DNA of 22,406 nucleotides from an uncultured Burkholderiales bacterium (GTDB lineage Bacteria > Pseudomonadota > Gammaproteobacteria > Burkholderiales > Burkholderiaceae_C). The notes under the pieces were generated by a model that searched no databases, was not told where the DNA came from, and saw nothing but the letters and a program-made list of their open reading frames with translations. Positions within the stretch are counted from its first letter, which is position 1. Each line of letters begins with the position of its first letter. The translations under genes and the position numbers were made by a program. Below, one piece after another: positions 1 through 6,252 of this stretch. The stretch is from the NCBI GenBank assembly GCA_943908475.1, contig CALTTG010000050.1:1-22406 (forward strand), given 5' to 3'.

Positions 1-59
1 CCATCCGTGAAGGCGGTCGTACCGTCGGCGCCGGCGTGGTTGCCAAGATCCTCGACTGA
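1..59 (+). CDS. tuf: Elongation factor Tu, C-terminal end (partial)
   Basis: The first 59 bases encode the last 18 residues of EF-Tu, from IREGGRTVGAG to KILD, followed by TGA. This is the highly conserved end of domain 3 of the GTPase that delivers aminoacyl-tRNA to the ribosome. The start lies outside the window. Its position directly before rpsJ is the classical str-to-S10 junction (fusA-tuf-rpsJ), which supports the call despite the short length. It is probably one of two tuf copies, as is usual in betaproteobacteria, but the second copy is not visible here. Confidence 0.93.
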   Translation, partial: IREGGRTVGAGVVAKILD

Positions 60-74
60 TCGTCATGACGTGTT

Positions 75-107
75 CCCGCTGCGCAGCGCATGTGCTGACG
101 TAGCGGG
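75..107 (+). promoter_or_regulatory. Branched inverted repeat between tuf and rpsJ
   Basis: CCCGCT (75-80) is complementary to AGCGGG (102-107), and inside it CAGC (84-87) pairs with GCTG (94-97). The structure sits between the tuf stop and the rpsJ ribosome binding site. It is followed by a short pyrimidine-rich stretch rather than a clear T-run. It could be an attenuator, an mRNA-processing hairpin or a leader element for rpsJ. Only the pairing is seen; the role is inferred. Confidence 0.4.
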
Positions 108-133
108 CTTCGTTCTTTAAGCAAGGAGCCGTC

Positions 134-448
134 ATGGCCGCCAATCAAAAGATCCGCATCCGCCTCAAGGCTTTCGATTACAAGCTGATCGACCAGTCTT
201 CGGCCGAAATCGTCGACACCGCCAAGCGCACTGGCGCCATCGTCAAGGGCCCCGTGCCCCTGCCGACCCGCCTGCAACGTTTCGACATCCTGCGTTCGCC
301 CCACGTCAACAAGACGTCGCGTGACCAGTTCGAAATCCGCACCCACCAGCGTCTGATGGACATCGTTGACCCCACCGACAAGACGGTCGACGCCCTGATG
401 AAGCTGGACCTGCCTGCTGGCGTGGACGTGGAAATCAAGCTGCAGTGA
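134..448 (+). CDS. rpsJ: 30S ribosomal protein S10
   Basis: The 104-residue product is a full-length S10 (E. coli S10 has 103). It begins MAANQKIRIRLKAFD and contains the conserved PLPTRLQRF and SPHVNKTSRDQFEIRTH segments that form the extended loop buried in the head of the 30S subunit. S10 also acts with NusB in transcription antitermination (the NusE role). AAGGAG at 123-128 is well spaced from the ATG at 134. The gene lies 74 bp after tuf. Unlike in E. coli, it is not directly joined to rplC: a terminator and a 273-bp gap follow. Confidence 0.98.
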   Translation: MAANQKIRIRLKAFDYKLIDQSSAEIVDTAKRTGAIVKGPVPLPTRLQRFDILRSPHVNKTSRDQFEIRTHQRLMDIVDPTDKTVDALMKLDLPAGVDVEIKLQ

Positions 449-486
449 TGCAGGCGCAGTGACCGATCCGTCGGTCTGCTGCCTCG

Positions 487-513
487 AAAGCCGCCCTTGG
501 GCGGCTTTTTCTT
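487..513 (+). terminator. Intrinsic terminator after rpsJ
   Basis: AAAGCCGCC (487-495) pairs with GGCGGCTTT (500-508) around a CTTG loop, and the 3' arm runs into a T-rich tail. The 9-bp stem is perfect and GC-rich. It lies 38 bp beyond the rpsJ stop, so much of the tuf-rpsJ transcript should end here, leaving rplC to need its own promoter. How complete termination is cannot be judged from sequence. Confidence 0.82.
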
Positions 514-521
514 TGGAGGCC

Positions 522-550
522 TTGCAAGACCTTCAGGGATTTGTTAGCAT
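522..550 (+). promoter_or_regulatory. Candidate sigma-70 promoter for rplC operon
   Basis: TTGCAA (522-527) lies 17 bp upstream of TAGCAT (545-550), and a TG one base before the -10 (542-543) makes it an extended -10 element. Each hexamer matches consensus at four of six positions. It is just downstream of the rpsJ terminator, where a new promoter would be expected. Transcription would start near 557, leaving about 165 nt of leader before the rplC ATG. This is a sequence match only. Confidence 0.55.
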
Positions 551-556
551 CGCAGG

Positions 557-721
557 CTTTCCCGCAAAGGGCGGTTTGCCCATGGCTTTTCAAGTCGTGG
601 GCGTGTCGCACGCTGTGGGAGGGAAGCGCTGAGGCGCCGAAAGGTGTTTTCAGCACAAGTCGCCCCGACCAATCGATGTCGGGTGTGTTTAAAAGGCCCC
701 AATAAGGGGCTGGAGAAGAAT
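557..721 (+). promoter_or_regulatory. Structured 5' leader of the rplC operon
   Basis: The leader can form five consecutive local hairpins. They are GGGC/GCCC (569-581); GCGTG/CACGC (601-613); an 11-bp stem with a GAAA tetraloop and one bulge (628-654); CCCGAC/GTCGGG (664-683); and GCCCC/GGGGC (696-710), whose last arm ends one base before the GGAG ribosome binding site (712-715). In E. coli the S10 operon leader is bound by L4 for autogenous control. Here rplD (L4) is the second gene of the transcript, so an equivalent role for this leader is plausible. Homology to the E. coli leader was not tested. Confidence 0.5.
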
Positions 722-1396
722 ATGAGTCTTAGCAATCGCCTCGGATTGCTGGGTCGCAAGGTGGGCATGATGCGCATCTACACAGACGACGGCGATGCCG
801 TGCCTGTGACGGTGCTCGACGTGTCCAACAACCGCGTGTCCCAGGTCAAAACCGTTGAGACTGACGGCTACACCGCCCTGCAGGTGGTGTTCGGTTCGCG
901 CAAAGCATCGCGCGTGACCAAGCCCGAAGCTGGCCACATGGCCAAAGCCGGCGTCGAAGCCGGTGAACTGGTGCAAGAGTTCCGCGTGACGCCTGAAGTC
1001 GCCGCTGAATACAAGGCCGGCAGCACCATCGCTCCCGCCGCCCTGTTTGCAGCTGGCCAACTGGTCGACGTGCAAGGCACTTCGATCGGTAAGGGCTACG
1101 CCGGCACCATCAAGCGTCACAACTTCGGCTCGCAACGTGCCTCGCACGGTAACTCGCGTTCGCACAACGTTCCTGGCTCCATCTCGATGGCGCAGGATCC
1201 TGGCCGCGTGTTCCCTGGCAAGCGCATGACGGGTCACATGGGTGACGAGACCGTGACCACGCAGAACCTCGACATCGTGCGCGTTGACGAAGCCCGTCAA
1301 CTGCTGCTGGTCAAGGGTGCTGTGCCTGGCGCCAAGGGTGGCTTTGTCACCGTGCGTCCGGCCGTCAAGGTCAAGATCAAGAAAGGAGCCAACTGA
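722..1396 (+). CDS. rplC: 50S ribosomal protein L3
   Basis: L3 is a primary 23S rRNA-binding protein whose central extension approaches the peptidyl transferase centre. The 224-residue product begins MSLSNRLGLLGRKVGMMR. It holds the conserved HNFGSQRASHGNSRSH and PGSISMAQDPGRVFPGKRM stretch; the Gln of QDPG corresponds to the glutamine methylated by PrmB in E. coli. An in-frame TTG at 644 would add 26 residues, but the family start and the GGAG at 712-715 favour the ATG at 722. E. coli L3 has 209 residues; the extra length is a C-terminal lysine-rich end. The stop overlaps the rplD ATG by one base. Confidence 0.97.
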   Translation: MSLSNRLGLLGRKVGMMRIYTDDGDAVPVTVLDVSNNRVSQVKTVETDGYTALQVVFGSRKASRVTKPEAGHMAKAGVEAGELVQEFRVTPEVAAEYKAGSTIAPAALFAAGQLVDVQGTSIGKGYAGTIKRHNFGSQRASHGNSRSHNVPGSISMAQDPGRVFPGKRMTGHMGDETVTTQNLDIVRVDEARQLLLVKGAVPGAKGGFVTVRPAVKVKIKKGAN

Positions 1397-2019
1397 TGGC
1401 ACAGCTCGAGCTCCTGAATGAACAGGGTCAAGCCGCCTCCAAGGTTGAGGCTGCTGACACCGTGTTCGGCCGTGAGTACAACGAAGCCCTGATCCACCAG
1501 ATCGTCGTTGCTTACCAGGCCAATGCCCGTCAAGGCACTCGCGCTCAAAAGGACCGCGAGACCGTCAAGCACACCACCAAGAAGCCCTGGCGCCAAAAGG
1601 GCACCGGCCGCGCTCGCGCTGGTATGTCCTCCTCGCCCCTGTGGCGTGGCGGTGGTCGCATCTTCCCGAACAGCCCGGAAGAAAACTTCACCCAGAAGAT
1701 CAACAAGAAGATGTACCGCGCCGGCATGGCCGCCATCTTCTCGCAACTGGCTCGTGAAGGTCGTCTGGCTGTGGTCGATTCGCTGACCGTTGAAGCCCCC
1801 AAGACCAAGCTGCTGGCTGCCAAGCTGAAGGCCATGAACCTGGAACACGTCCTGGTCATCGCCGACGAGGTGGACGACAACCTGTTCCTGGCTTCGCGCA
1901 ACCTGCCCAACGTGCTGGTGGTGGAACCCCGTTACGCCGATCCCCTGTCCCTGGTCTTCTACAAGAAGGTCGTGGTCACCAAGGGTGCGATCGCCAAGCT
2001 GCAGGAGATGTTCGCATGA
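1396..2019 (+). CDS. rplD: 50S ribosomal protein L4
   Basis: The 207-residue product has the L4 globular domain and the long internal loop, visible as KKPWRQKGTGRARAGMSSSP (near residues 61-80), which lines the peptide exit tunnel. In E. coli L4 represses its own operon at both transcription and translation, so it is the candidate effector for the structured leader upstream of rplC. The start ATG shares its A with the rplC TGA (ATGA), implying translational coupling. AAAGGAG lies at 1382-1388. The 3' end overlaps rplW in the same way. Confidence 0.98.
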   Translation: MAQLELLNEQGQAASKVEAADTVFGREYNEALIHQIVVAYQANARQGTRAQKDRETVKHTTKKPWRQKGTGRARAGMSSSPLWRGGGRIFPNSPEENFTQKINKKMYRAGMAAIFSQLAREGRLAVVDSLTVEAPKTKLLAAKLKAMNLEHVLVIADEVDDNLFLASRNLPNVLVVEPRYADPLSLVFYKKVVVTKGAIAKLQEMFA

Positions 2020-2330
2020 GCACTCTGAAATTCGATGAAAGCCGCCTGTTGAAGGTGCTGGTCGCTCCGATCATCTCGGAAAAGGCCACGGCTGCTGCTG
2101 AAGAGCGCGGCCAAGTGATGTTCAAGGTGCTGCGCGACGCCACCAAGCCCGAGATCAAGGCCGCTGTTGAGCTGCTGTTCAAGGTCGAAGTCAAGTCGGT
2201 GCAAGTCCTGAACCAGAAGGGCAAAGTCAAGCGCTTCGGTGGCCGCATCGGTCGCCGCGACCACGCCAAGAAGGCCTTCGTGGCTCTGAAGGATGGTCAA
2301 GAGCTGAACTTCTCCGGGGAGGCCGCGTAA
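2016..2330 (+). CDS. rplW: 50S ribosomal protein L23
   Basis: L23 sits at the tunnel exit and is the docking point for trigger factor and SRP. The 104-residue product starts MSTLKFDESRLLKVLVAPII and includes the SEKATAAAEE helix and the VKRFGGRIGRRDHAKKAFV loop typical of the bacterial family (E. coli 100 aa). The ATG at 2016 overlaps the rplD stop (ATGA), so the two are probably coupled. rplB follows two bases after the stop. Confidence 0.97.
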   Translation: MSTLKFDESRLLKVLVAPIISEKATAAAEERGQVMFKVLRDATKPEIKAAVELLFKVEVKSVQVLNQKGKVKRFGGRIGRRDHAKKAFVALKDGQELNFSGEAA

Positions 2331-2332
2331 TC

Positions 2333-3157
2333 ATGGCTGTCGTCAAGATCAAACCTACTTCGCCTGGCCGTCGTGGCGTGGTGAAGGTGGTGCACAAGCA
2401 TCTGCACAAGGGCGCGCCCCACGCAGCTTTGCTTGAGCCCCAAATGCAAAATGCTGGCCGCAACAACAACGGCCACATCACGATTCGCCACAAGGGCGGT
2501 GGTCACAAGCACCACTACCGCGTGGTGGACTTCGTGCGCAACAAGGATGGCATTCCCGCCAAGGTTGAGCGCATCGAGTACGACCCCAACCGCACGGCTC
2601 ACATCGCTCTGGTGTGCTATGCCGACGGTGAGCGTCGTTACATCATTGCGCCCCGTGGCCTGGAAGTGGGCTCGACCATCCTGAGCGGCTCGGAAGCGCC
2701 GATCAAGGCTGGCAACACCCTGCCGATCCGCAACATCCCCGTGGGCTCGACCATCCACAACATCGAACTGAAGCCTGGCAAGGGCGGTCAGATCGCTCGT
2801 TCGGCTGGTACGTCTGCTGTGCTGATGGCTCGTGAAGGCACCTACGCTCAGGTCCGCCTGCGCTCCGGTGAAGTTCGCAAGATCCACATCGAGTGCCGCG
2901 CCACCCTGGGTGAAGTGAGCAACGAAGAACACAGCCTGCGTCAATACGGCAAGGCCGGTGCCATCCGCTGGAAGGGCATCCGCCCGACCGTCCGCGGCGT
3001 GGCCATGAACCCGGTTGACCACCCGCACGGTGGTGGTGAAGGCCGTACCGGCGAAGGTCAGGTGCCTGTGTCGCCATGGAACACCATGACGAAGGGCTAC
3101 CGTACCCGCAACAACAAGCGCACGCAGACGTTCATCGTCTCGCGTCGCAAGAAGTAA
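2333..3157 (+). CDS. rplB: 50S ribosomal protein L2
   Basis: L2 is one of the most conserved ribosomal proteins and is needed for subunit association and the peptidyl transferase centre. The 274-residue product matches the E. coli length (273). It shows MAVVKIKPTSPGRRGVVKV at the start, NNNGHITIRHKGGGHKHHYR near residues 44-63, and the catalytic-region segment MNPVDHPHGGGEG at residues 225-237, which carries the conserved histidine. The gene starts two bases after rplW and is followed by rpsS after 12 bp, so it is cotranscribed. Confidence 0.98.
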   Translation: MAVVKIKPTSPGRRGVVKVVHKHLHKGAPHAALLEPQMQNAGRNNNGHITIRHKGGGHKHHYRVVDFVRNKDGIPAKVERIEYDPNRTAHIALVCYADGERRYIIAPRGLEVGSTILSGSEAPIKAGNTLPIRNIPVGSTIHNIELKPGKGGQIARSAGTSAVLMAREGTYAQVRLRSGEVRKIHIECRATLGEVSNEEHSLRQYGKAGAIRWKGIRPTVRGVAMNPVDHPHGGGEGRTGEGQVPVSPWNTMTKGYRTRNNKRTQTFIVSRRKK

Positions 3158-3169
3158 GAGGGGGCCGCA

Positions 3170-3445
3170 ATGTCTCGTTCTCTGAAGAAGGGTCCCTTCG
3201 TGGACCATCACCTGCAGGCCAAGGTTGAGAAGGCTGTGTCCGGCAAGGACAAGAAGCCCGTCAAGACCTGGTCGCGTCGTTCGACCATCCTGCCTGAGTT
3301 CATCGGTCTGACGATCGCTGTCCACAACGGCAAGCAGCACGTGCCCGTGTACGTGACTGACCAGATGGTTGGCCATAAGCTCGGCGAGTTCGCCCTGACC
3401 CGCACGTTCAAGGGTCACCCAGGCGACAAGAAAGCCAAGAAATAA
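3170..3445 (+). CDS. rpsS: 30S ribosomal protein S19
   Basis: S19 lies in the head of the 30S subunit near the A-site finger and forms a complex with S13. The 91-residue product begins MSRSLKKGPFVDHHL and ends in a lysine-rich tail after GHKLGEFALTRTFKGH, both family hallmarks (E. coli 92 aa). A GGGGG-containing ribosome binding site precedes the ATG. Spacing to rplB (12 bp) and rplV (12 bp) fits a single operon. Confidence 0.98.
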   Translation: MSRSLKKGPFVDHHLQAKVEKAVSGKDKKPVKTWSRRSTILPEFIGLTIAVHNGKQHVPVYVTDQMVGHKLGEFALTRTFKGHPGDKKAKK

Positions 3446-3457
3446 GGAGCAGCGACG

Positions 3458-3787
3458 ATGGAAACCAAAGCAATCGTTCGCGGTGTTCGCCTGTCTGTCG
3501 ACAAGGGTCGTCTGGTCGCTGACCTGATCCGCGGCAAGAAGGTGGACCAAGCCCTGAACATCCTGACTTTCACCCAAAAGAAAGCTGCTGGCATCATCAA
3601 GAAGGCTCTGGAGTCGGCAATCGCCAACGCCGAGCACAACGACGGTGCTGACATCGATGAACTGAAGGTCAAGACCATTTATGTGGAGCAAGGCACCACG
3701 CTGAAGCGTTTCACCGCCCGTGCAAAGGGCCGTGGCAACCGCATCAGCAAGCCGACCTGCCACATCTATGTGACCGTGGGCAACTAA
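3458..3787 (+). CDS. rplV: 50S ribosomal protein L22
   Basis: L22 contacts all 23S rRNA domains, and its beta-hairpin narrows the exit tunnel; changes there give macrolide resistance. The 109-residue product (E. coli 110) starts METKAIVRGVRLSVDKGRLV. It contains the hairpin region VEQGTTLKRFTARAKGRGNR (residues 75-94) with the conserved AKGRG turn. AAGGAG precedes the ATG by a normal distance. No resistance-type insertion or deletion in the hairpin is apparent by eye. Confidence 0.98.
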   Translation: METKAIVRGVRLSVDKGRLVADLIRGKKVDQALNILTFTQKKAAGIIKKALESAIANAEHNDGADIDELKVKTIYVEQGTTLKRFTARAKGRGNRISKPTCHIYVTVGN

Positions 3788-3800
3788 GCAGAGGCTGACT

Positions 3801-4676
3801 ATGGGACAGAAAATCCACCCAACCGGCTTCCGCCTGGCCGTCACCCGCAACTGGGCTTCGCGTTGGTACGCTACCAACCGCAATTTCGCCTCGATGCTGG
3901 CTGAGGACCTGGAAGTCCGCGAATTCCTGAAGAAGAAGCTCAAGAACGCCGCCGTGTCGCGCATCTTGATCGAGCGTCCCGCCAAGAGCGCACGCATCAC
4001 CATTTTCTCGGCTCGTCCGGGCGTGGTGATCGGCAAGAAGGGCGAAGACATCGAAAACCTGAAGGCAGAACTGGCCAAGCGCCTGAACGTGCCGGTCTCG
4101 GTGAACATCGAAGAAGTGCGCAAGCCTGAAGTCGATGCTCAACTGATCGCCGACTCGATCACGCAGCAGCTGGAAAAGCGCATCATGTTCCGCCGCGCCA
4201 TGAAGCGCGCGATGCAGAACGCCATGCGTCTGGGCGCCCAAGGCATCAAGATCATGTCCGGTGGCCGTCTGAACGGCATCGAAATCGCTCGCACCGAGTG
4301 GTACCGTGAAGGTCGTGTGCCCCTGCACACCCTGAAGGCTGACATCGACTATGGCTTCTCTGAAGCCCACACCACCTACGGTGTGATCGGTGTGAAGGTC
4401 TGGGTGTACCGTGGCGACCGCCTGGCCAATGGCGAGGCTCCGGTGCTCAAGGGTGACGACCGCGAAGACGATCGTCGCAACCGCCGTGGCCCCCGTGGCG
4501 ACCGCCCCAATGACCGTCGTGGTCCTGGCGCTGGTCGTGGTGGCCCTGGCCGTGGCGCGCCCCGCGCTGACGGTGCCCCGAGCGATGGCAGCGACAAGCC
4601 TGCCGCCGCCGCTGACGGCGCTGGCGCCAAGCGTGTCCGCAAGGCCGCGCCTGCCGCCGAAGCGAAAGGAGAATAA
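3801..4676 (+). CDS. rpsC: 30S ribosomal protein S3 with long C-terminal tail
   Basis: S3 lines the mRNA entry channel and contributes to the ribosomal helicase. Residues 1-210 are a normal S3: MGQKIHPTGFRLAVTRNW, the KH-domain GxxG segment VIGKKGEDIENL near residues 76-87, and VPLHTLKADIDYG. E. coli S3 has 233 residues, whereas this one has 291. From about residue 216 it continues as a low-complexity tail, first Arg/Asp/Gly-rich (DDREDDRRNRRGPRGDR) and then Ala/Lys-rich. Similar tails occur in other betaproteobacteria as I recall, so the tail is probably lineage-typical rather than an error. rplP begins two bases after the stop. Confidence 0.97.
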   Translation: MGQKIHPTGFRLAVTRNWASRWYATNRNFASMLAEDLEVREFLKKKLKNAAVSRILIERPAKSARITIFSARPGVVIGKKGEDIENLKAELAKRLNVPVSVNIEEVRKPEVDAQLIADSITQQLEKRIMFRRAMKRAMQNAMRLGAQGIKIMSGGRLNGIEIARTEWYREGRVPLHTLKADIDYGFSEAHTTYGVIGVKVWVYRGDRLANGEAPVLKGDDREDDRRNRRGPRGDRPNDRRGPGAGRGGPGRGAPRADGAPSDGSDKPAAAADGAGAKRVRKAAPAAEAKGE

Positions 4677-4678
4677 AC

Positions 4679-5095
4679 ATGTTGCAACCTAATCGTCGCA
4701 AGTTCCGCAAGGAGCACAAGGGCCGCAACACTGGTGTCGCCACCCGTGGCGCCACTGTGGCCTTCGGTGACTTCGGCCTGAAGGCTACCGAACGTGGTCG
4801 CATCACCGCTCGTCAGATCGAAGCCGCACGTCGTGCGATTTCGCGTCACGTCAAGCGTGGTGGCCGCATCTGGATCCGCGTGTTCCCCGACAAGCCCATT
4901 TCGAACAAGCCTGCTGAAGTTCGTATGGGTAACGGTAAGGGTAACGTTGAGTACTACGTGGCTGAAATCACGCCCGGCAAGGTGCTCTACGAGATCCACG
5001 GTGTGCCCGAAGCCCTCGCTCGCGAGGCCTTCGAGCTGGCCGCTGCCAAGCTGCCTCTGGCCACCACGTTCGTGGGCCGCCAGTTCGGCATCTGA
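4679..5095 (+). CDS. rplP: 50S ribosomal protein L16
   Basis: L16 organises the A-site region of the 50S subunit. The 138-residue product is close to E. coli L16 (136 aa). It begins MLQPNRRKFRKEHKGRN and has the conserved VKRGGRIWIRVFPDKPIS and VRMGNGKGNVEYYVAEI segments; the stretch after PDKP includes the region of the arginine that is hydroxylated in E. coli. AAAGGAG precedes the ATG, overlapping the end of rpsC. Confidence 0.98.
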   Translation: MLQPNRRKFRKEHKGRNTGVATRGATVAFGDFGLKATERGRITARQIEAARRAISRHVKRGGRIWIRVFPDKPISNKPAEVRMGNGKGNVEYYVAEITPGKVLYEIHGVPEALAREAFELAAAKLPLATTFVGRQFGI

Positions 5096-5116
5096 TTGAC
5101 GCGCAAGGAGAAAGAC

Positions 5117-5317
5117 ATGGCGAAAGCCTCTGAACTGCGCGCCAAGGATGTGGCCGCATTGGAAACTGAAATCAAGGACCTGCTGAAGTCTCACTTCAAC
5201 ATGCGCATGCAGCGTGCGACCCAGCAGCTCAACGACCACTCGGCCCTGGGTAAGACTCGTCGCGACATCGCTCGCGCCAAGACCATCCTGGCCGAGAAGA
5301 AAGGAGCCGCCAAATGA
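5117..5317 (+). CDS. rpmC: 50S ribosomal protein L29
   Basis: L29 is a small helical-hairpin protein beside L23 at the tunnel exit. The 66-residue product starts MAKASELRAKDVAALETEI and contains the conserved LNDHSALGKTRRDIARAKTI segment. A TTG seven codons upstream (5096) is in frame, directly after the rplP stop. The AAGGAG at 5105-5110 is correctly placed only for the ATG at 5117, and family members start at this methionine. The stop overlaps the rpsQ start as ATGA. Confidence 0.96.
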   Translation: MAKASELRAKDVAALETEIKDLLKSHFNMRMQRATQQLNDHSALGKTRRDIARAKTILAEKKGAAK

Positions 5318-5589
5318 CGGAAGCTCAAACTCGCGCCAAGGTCGTTCGTACCCTGGTGGGCAAGGTCGTCTCTGACGCCCGCGCCAAGACCGTGACCGTG
5401 CTGGTCGAGCGTCGTGTGAAGCACGAGCTCTACGGCAAGATCGTGGCTCAGTCGCGCAAGTACCATGCTCACGATGAGAACAACGAGTTCCACATCGGCG
5501 ACGTGGTCGAGATCACCGAGAGCCGTCCGCTGTCGAAGACCAAGAATTGGGTGGTGTCCCGCTTGGTCGAGAAGGCTCAGGCTGTCTGA
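5314..5589 (+). CDS. rpsQ: 30S ribosomal protein S17
   Basis: S17 is a primary 16S rRNA-binding OB-fold protein. The 91-residue product (E. coli 84) includes LVGKVVSDARAKTVTVLVER, YGKIVAQSRKYHAHDENNEF and the closing IGDVVEITESRPLSKTKNW motif. The start is coupled to rpmC by an ATGA overlap, with AAAGGAG at 5299-5305. It is the last gene of the ribosomal block; two hairpins, the second a strong terminator, follow the stop. Confidence 0.98.
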   Translation: MTEAQTRAKVVRTLVGKVVSDARAKTVTVLVERRVKHELYGKIVAQSRKYHAHDENNEFHIGDVVEITESRPLSKTKNWVVSRLVEKAQAV

Positions 5590-5597
5590 TGAGATCC

Positions 5598-5615
5598 GGG
5601 TGGCGTGAGCCACCC
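5598..5615 (+). other. Perfect hairpin just after rpsQ
   Basis: GGGTGGC (5598-5604) and GCCACCC (5609-5615) form a perfect 7-bp stem with a GTGA tetraloop (GNRA type), starting nine bases after the rpsQ stop. There is no T-run, so it is not itself a good terminator. A 3'-end stabilising or processing hairpin is a reasonable guess. Confidence 0.5.
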
Positions 5616-5653
5616 ACCCTGAGGCGAGCGGGGCTTCCTGCTTGCCTTCCCCG

Positions 5654-5692
5654 AAAAACCGGCTGTCCAGTCATACTGGCCGCCGGTTTTTT
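5654..5692 (+). terminator. Intrinsic terminator ending the ribosomal block
   Basis: AAAAACCGGC (5654-5663) pairs with GCCGGTTTTT (5682-5691), and an inner CCAG/CTGG helix (5667-5670 with 5676-5679) extends the hairpin. The 3' arm ends in six T residues. It separates the ribosomal operon from the peroxiredoxin gene and marks the absence of a following spc operon. The A-run in the 5' arm means it could also work on the opposite strand. Confidence 0.88.
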
Positions 5693-5721
5693 CATTTCTG
5701 GTTCGCTTGGAAGGAGCACCC

Positions 5722-6228
5722 ATGATCAAGGTTGGCGACGCACTGCCCGCAGGCACATTGTTCGAGTTCATCGAGGTGGAGGGTGAAGGCTGCAGCCTGG
5801 GGCCCAACGCGTTCGACGTGAAGCAGAGCGTGGCGGGCAAAACCGTTGCCATCTTCGGGTTGCCCGGCGCTTTCACGCCGACGTGTTCAGCCCGTCATGC
5901 ACCGGGCTACATCGATCACTTCGACGCGTTCAAGGCGGCAGGGGTCGACGAGATCTGGTGCGTGTCCGTCAACGATGCCTTCGTGATGGGGGCGTGGGGG
6001 CGCGAACTCAAGTCGGCTGGCAAGGTCCGGATGATGGCCGATGGCAGCGCTGACTTCGCGAAGGCGCTGGGGTTGACGCTGGACCTCAGTGCCAAAGGCC
6101 TGGGGCTGCGCGCTGGTCGTTTTTCGATGCTGGTCAAGGATGGCATCGTGACGCACCTCAACGATGAAAAGGGCGGCGGCTTTGAGGTCAGCGATGCAGA
6201 GACCCTGCTGAAGCAGGCCCGCGGCTGA
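5722..6228 (+). CDS. Peroxiredoxin, Prx5 family
   Basis: This is a thiol peroxidase of 168 residues that should reduce hydrogen peroxide and organic hydroperoxides in the cytoplasm. The peroxidatic motif PxxxTxxC is present as PGAFTPTC, with Thr52 and Cys55, in the Prx5-type context FGLPGAFTPTCS. Cys24 and the Cys in IWCVSVND are further cysteines, but which one resolves the disulfide is unclear. Glutaredoxin or glutathione may serve as reductant, as in related hybrid Prx5 enzymes, though no glutaredoxin domain is fused here. AAGGAG at 5711-5716 selects the ATG at 5722 over an in-frame TTG at 5707. It stands alone between the ribosomal terminator and a convergent gene. Confidence 0.92.
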   Translation: MIKVGDALPAGTLFEFIEVEGEGCSLGPNAFDVKQSVAGKTVAIFGLPGAFTPTCSARHAPGYIDHFDAFKAAGVDEIWCVSVNDAFVMGAWGRELKSAGKVRMMADGSADFAKALGLTLDLSAKGLGLRAGRFSMLVKDGIVTHLNDEKGGGFEVSDAETLLKQARG

Positions 6229-6252
6229 TGGGGGCGGGGCAGGCCCAGGCGT

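Noticed and set aside
2297..4123. 608-codon minus-strand open frame through the ribosomal operon
   Set aside because: It is opposite rplB, rpsS, rplV and rpsC, whose identity is certain. The frame is open only because of codon bias.
5096..5116. Upstream TTG start for rpmC
   Set aside because: AAGGAG at 5105-5110 lies inside the extension and is correctly spaced only for the ATG at 5117, where the L29 family begins.
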